The notes below the pieces were generated by a model. The model was given only the letters and a program-made list of their open reading frames with translations. It ran no database searches and had not been told where the DNA came from. The translations under genes were made by a program, and so were the position numbers. From Kineosphaera limosa NBRC 100340 (lineage in GTDB: Bacteria; Actinomycetota; Actinomycetes; Actinomycetales; Dermatophilaceae): a stretch of DNA of 62,323 nucleotides. The stretch spans positions 1 through 62,323 of the forward strand of contig NZ_BAHD01000021.1 in NCBI RefSeq assembly GCF_000298215.1, read 5' to 3'. Below, piece by piece: positions 61,221 to 62,323 of this stretch (position 1 is its first letter; the number at the start of each line of letters is the position of its first letter).

Positions 61221-62323
61221 CGCGCGCGGGCTCGTAGTCCATTCCCCGCAGCGGCGCGATGAGGCGCAGGTCCCGAGTGGGCACCGAGCCGCGCCAGCGG
61301 GTGATCGCGACGCGGGAGCCGGAGATGTGGCTGAGGTCGTAGACGGTGCCGCGGCCGGTGTCGTCGTCGACGCCGAGGAGCACCGTCCGGTCGCCGCACG
61401 AGGTGGCGACGAGCCTCTCGAACGCCTGCCAGGTGCGGTCGCGCAACCGGGTCGTTCGGGTGGTCATGGTCTTGGTGCGAGGCACGGTGATCGTGATGAG
61501 GTGCCCGGTCGAGGTGTTGGCCAGCAGCACGTCGCGCTTCACGCCGCTGGCGACGAGGGTGAGGCCTTTCACCGCGCCGAATCCGGAGACTGACCCCGCC
61601 GGGCGCACTCGCATCTCCAGGGCCGTCGGCGTGGGGACGAACTCCACGCGGTAGCGCACGAGGGCGCCGCCACGCAGCCGCGGCGCCAGGCCGTAGACGT
61701 ACCAGCCCTTCGTGACCGGGTCGTACAGCGGGGAGTCGACGAGTTGGGTGATCGCGCCCCACCCTGTGCCGTGCGGCTCGGTGCTGATCGACGGCGAGGT
61801 GCCGCCGCGCGTGATCTGCCAGCGCATGGTGGTCAGGGCGTTGCCCCGCAGCGCGAGGCCGCTCCACTCGTCCAGGCCACCGTCGGGCGTTGTGCCGCCC
61901 GCGCCGTCGTCCCAGGTGAAGGTCAGCGGGCCCAACGCCCGGAGGGTGCGTGTGGGGTCGGCGCCTGGATAGCGCTTGGTCAGCGTCGCTCTGGCGGCAC
62001 CGGATGGGCTGCGGGTCACGAGCAGTTCCGTCAGCGCACCGCCCGTGGTGACGCCGGCCGCGTTGACGACGCAGGGCTTCTGCACAGGCAGCCGGATGTC
62101 GGGGCCGCTCGCCGTGGAGGCGGTGGTGCCGAGTCGTCGATGTGTCGCCCGAGTCGTCAGTTCCCCCGTGCCGAGTCGTCCTTTTGGTGCCCCATCGGTC
62201 AGTTCGGGGTGACGACTCGACCCTCGAAGTGACGACTCGGGAAGAGCGGGCGCGAACTGCCCGGATAACGACACGCCAGCCGCGTGCGCCGGCGCCGCGT
62301 GCGCCGGCGCCGCGTGCGCCGGC
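61213..62323 (-). CDS. Secreted hypothetical protein, N-terminus beyond window
   Basis: The frame is open to the window edge (369 codons visible). The visible N-terminus is three PAHAA repeats, as found after a signal peptide, then ~45 residues encoded by a family B decamer array, then a coherent domain (KPCVVNAAGVTTGG, YPGADPTRTLRALGPLTFTW, VDSPLYDPVTKGWYVYGLAP). The rest is beta-rich, with two cysteines. No family was recognised. A GTG at 62274 could be an internal start but would lose any signal peptide. Confidence 0.65.
   Translation of the reverse strand, partial: PAHAAPAHAAPAHAAGVSLSGQFAPALPESSLRGSSRHPELTDGAPKGRLGTGELTTRATHRRLGTTASTASGPDIRLPVQKPCVVNAAGVTTGGALTELLVTRSPSGAARATLTKRYPGADPTRTLRALGPLTFTWDDGAGGTTPDGGLDEWSGLALRGNALTTMRWQITRGGTSPSISTEPHGTGWGAITQLVDSPLYDPVTKGWYVYGLAPRLRGGALVRYRVEFVPTPTALEMRVRPAGSVSGFGAVKGLTLVASGVKRDVLLANTSTGHLITITVPRTKTMTTRTTRLRDRTWQAFERLVATSCGDRTVLLGVDDDTGRGTVYDLSHISGSRVAITRWRGSVPTRDLRLIAPLRGMDYEPARGA
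62129..62240. repeat. Family B decamer array inside a coding frame
   Basis: Three CGAGTCGTC units on the plus strand (inverted TGACGACTCG) and two direct TGACGACTCG units, with one weak CGGTCAGT between them, at 15-25 nt spacing. It is arranged head to head, unlike the 51.7-kb array. It lies in frame in the secreted hypothetical protein and encodes residues unlike the rest of it. Confidence 0.78.
62281..62323. repeat. 15-nt coding tandem repeat at window edge
   Basis: CGCGTGCGCCGGCGC occurs twice and nearly a third time up to the last base. On the minus strand it encodes PAHAA repeats of the secreted protein. The true copy number is cut off by the window end. Confidence 0.8.

Overview
The window is high-GC DNA (roughly 70% by eye) from an actinobacterium, most likely of the order Micrococcales. 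The evidence is a DUF222/HNH nuclease, a deazaflavin-type (F420) nitroreductase-like protein, an IdeR/DtxR-type iron box, actinobacterial two-ATPase ABC sets, frequent GTG starts and heavy GC3 bias. The genus cannot be fixed. No tRNA, rRNA, CRISPR array, prophage or complete insertion sequence was seen. Most of the window is ordinary chromosomal content in short operons.

Layout. 0-8.7 kb: 5'-truncated HNH/DUF222 nuclease, small ABM monooxygenase, secreted cell-wall-binding/RCC1 protein, YqeY-like protein, large PLP-dependent basic amino-acid decarboxylase and isoaspartyl peptidase. 8.8-13.2 kb: a minus-strand run of five close genes (serine beta-lactamase-like hydrolase, SRPBCC, DUF2237, GH13 hydrolase, YbaK deacylase). 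13.3-17.2 kb: APC permease, MmcQ/YjbR, Nudix and FMN reductase with overlapping 3' ends, and an HU-type protein with a strong hairpin after it. 17.3-23 kb: a repeat-rich lipoprotein, an unknown protein, a class B penicillin-binding protein, a flavodoxin-like protein, a dienelactone hydrolase and a CDF transporter. 23-26.3 kb: a TetR/nitroreductase pair with a double operator and a MarR/P450 pair. 26.4-30 kb: a four-gene ABC export operon with an embedded 29-codon ORF. 30.4-33.1 kb: RimK (ATP-grasp fused to TrkA-C), a retropepsin-like RimB and an aspartoacylase-like amidohydrolase. 33.4-40.7 kb: MFS exporter, WYL regulator, giant DUF3604 protein and an AztD-like zinc lipoprotein behind a probable Zur box. 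40.8-41.5 kb: PIN-type toxin-antitoxin pair bracketed by long direct repeats. 41.6-46.9 kb: oligopeptide/nickel-type ABC operon. 47.2-56 kb: malate synthase G, cytochrome-b5-like lipoprotein, quinone oxidoreductase, a VTT/DedA-like protein behind an iron box, TspO-like protein, ferredoxin/P450/TetR set and enoyl-CoA hydratase. 56.2-62.3 kb: double CMD protein, single-chain PurL, a toxin-like C-terminal fragment and a truncated secreted protein.

The most unusual structure is between the genes. At least six different palindromic or iterated sequence families occupy gene ends, mostly where two genes converge. Family A is a 21-26 bp stem with core AGTGTTCGCTTTTGC (three copies). Family B is an array of spaced TGACGACTCG decamers (two arrays, one inside a reading frame). 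Family C is nested GC-rich hairpins (30.0-30.3 and 49.5 kb). Family D is an ~85 nt direct repeat flanking the toxin-antitoxin pair. E and F are 22-24 bp inverted repeats with 67-75 nt loops. Two of these palindromes supply the stop codon of a neighbouring gene and one decamer array is read through in frame. This network, together with the RimK/RimB/aspartoacylase locus, is the best candidate for something not well described.
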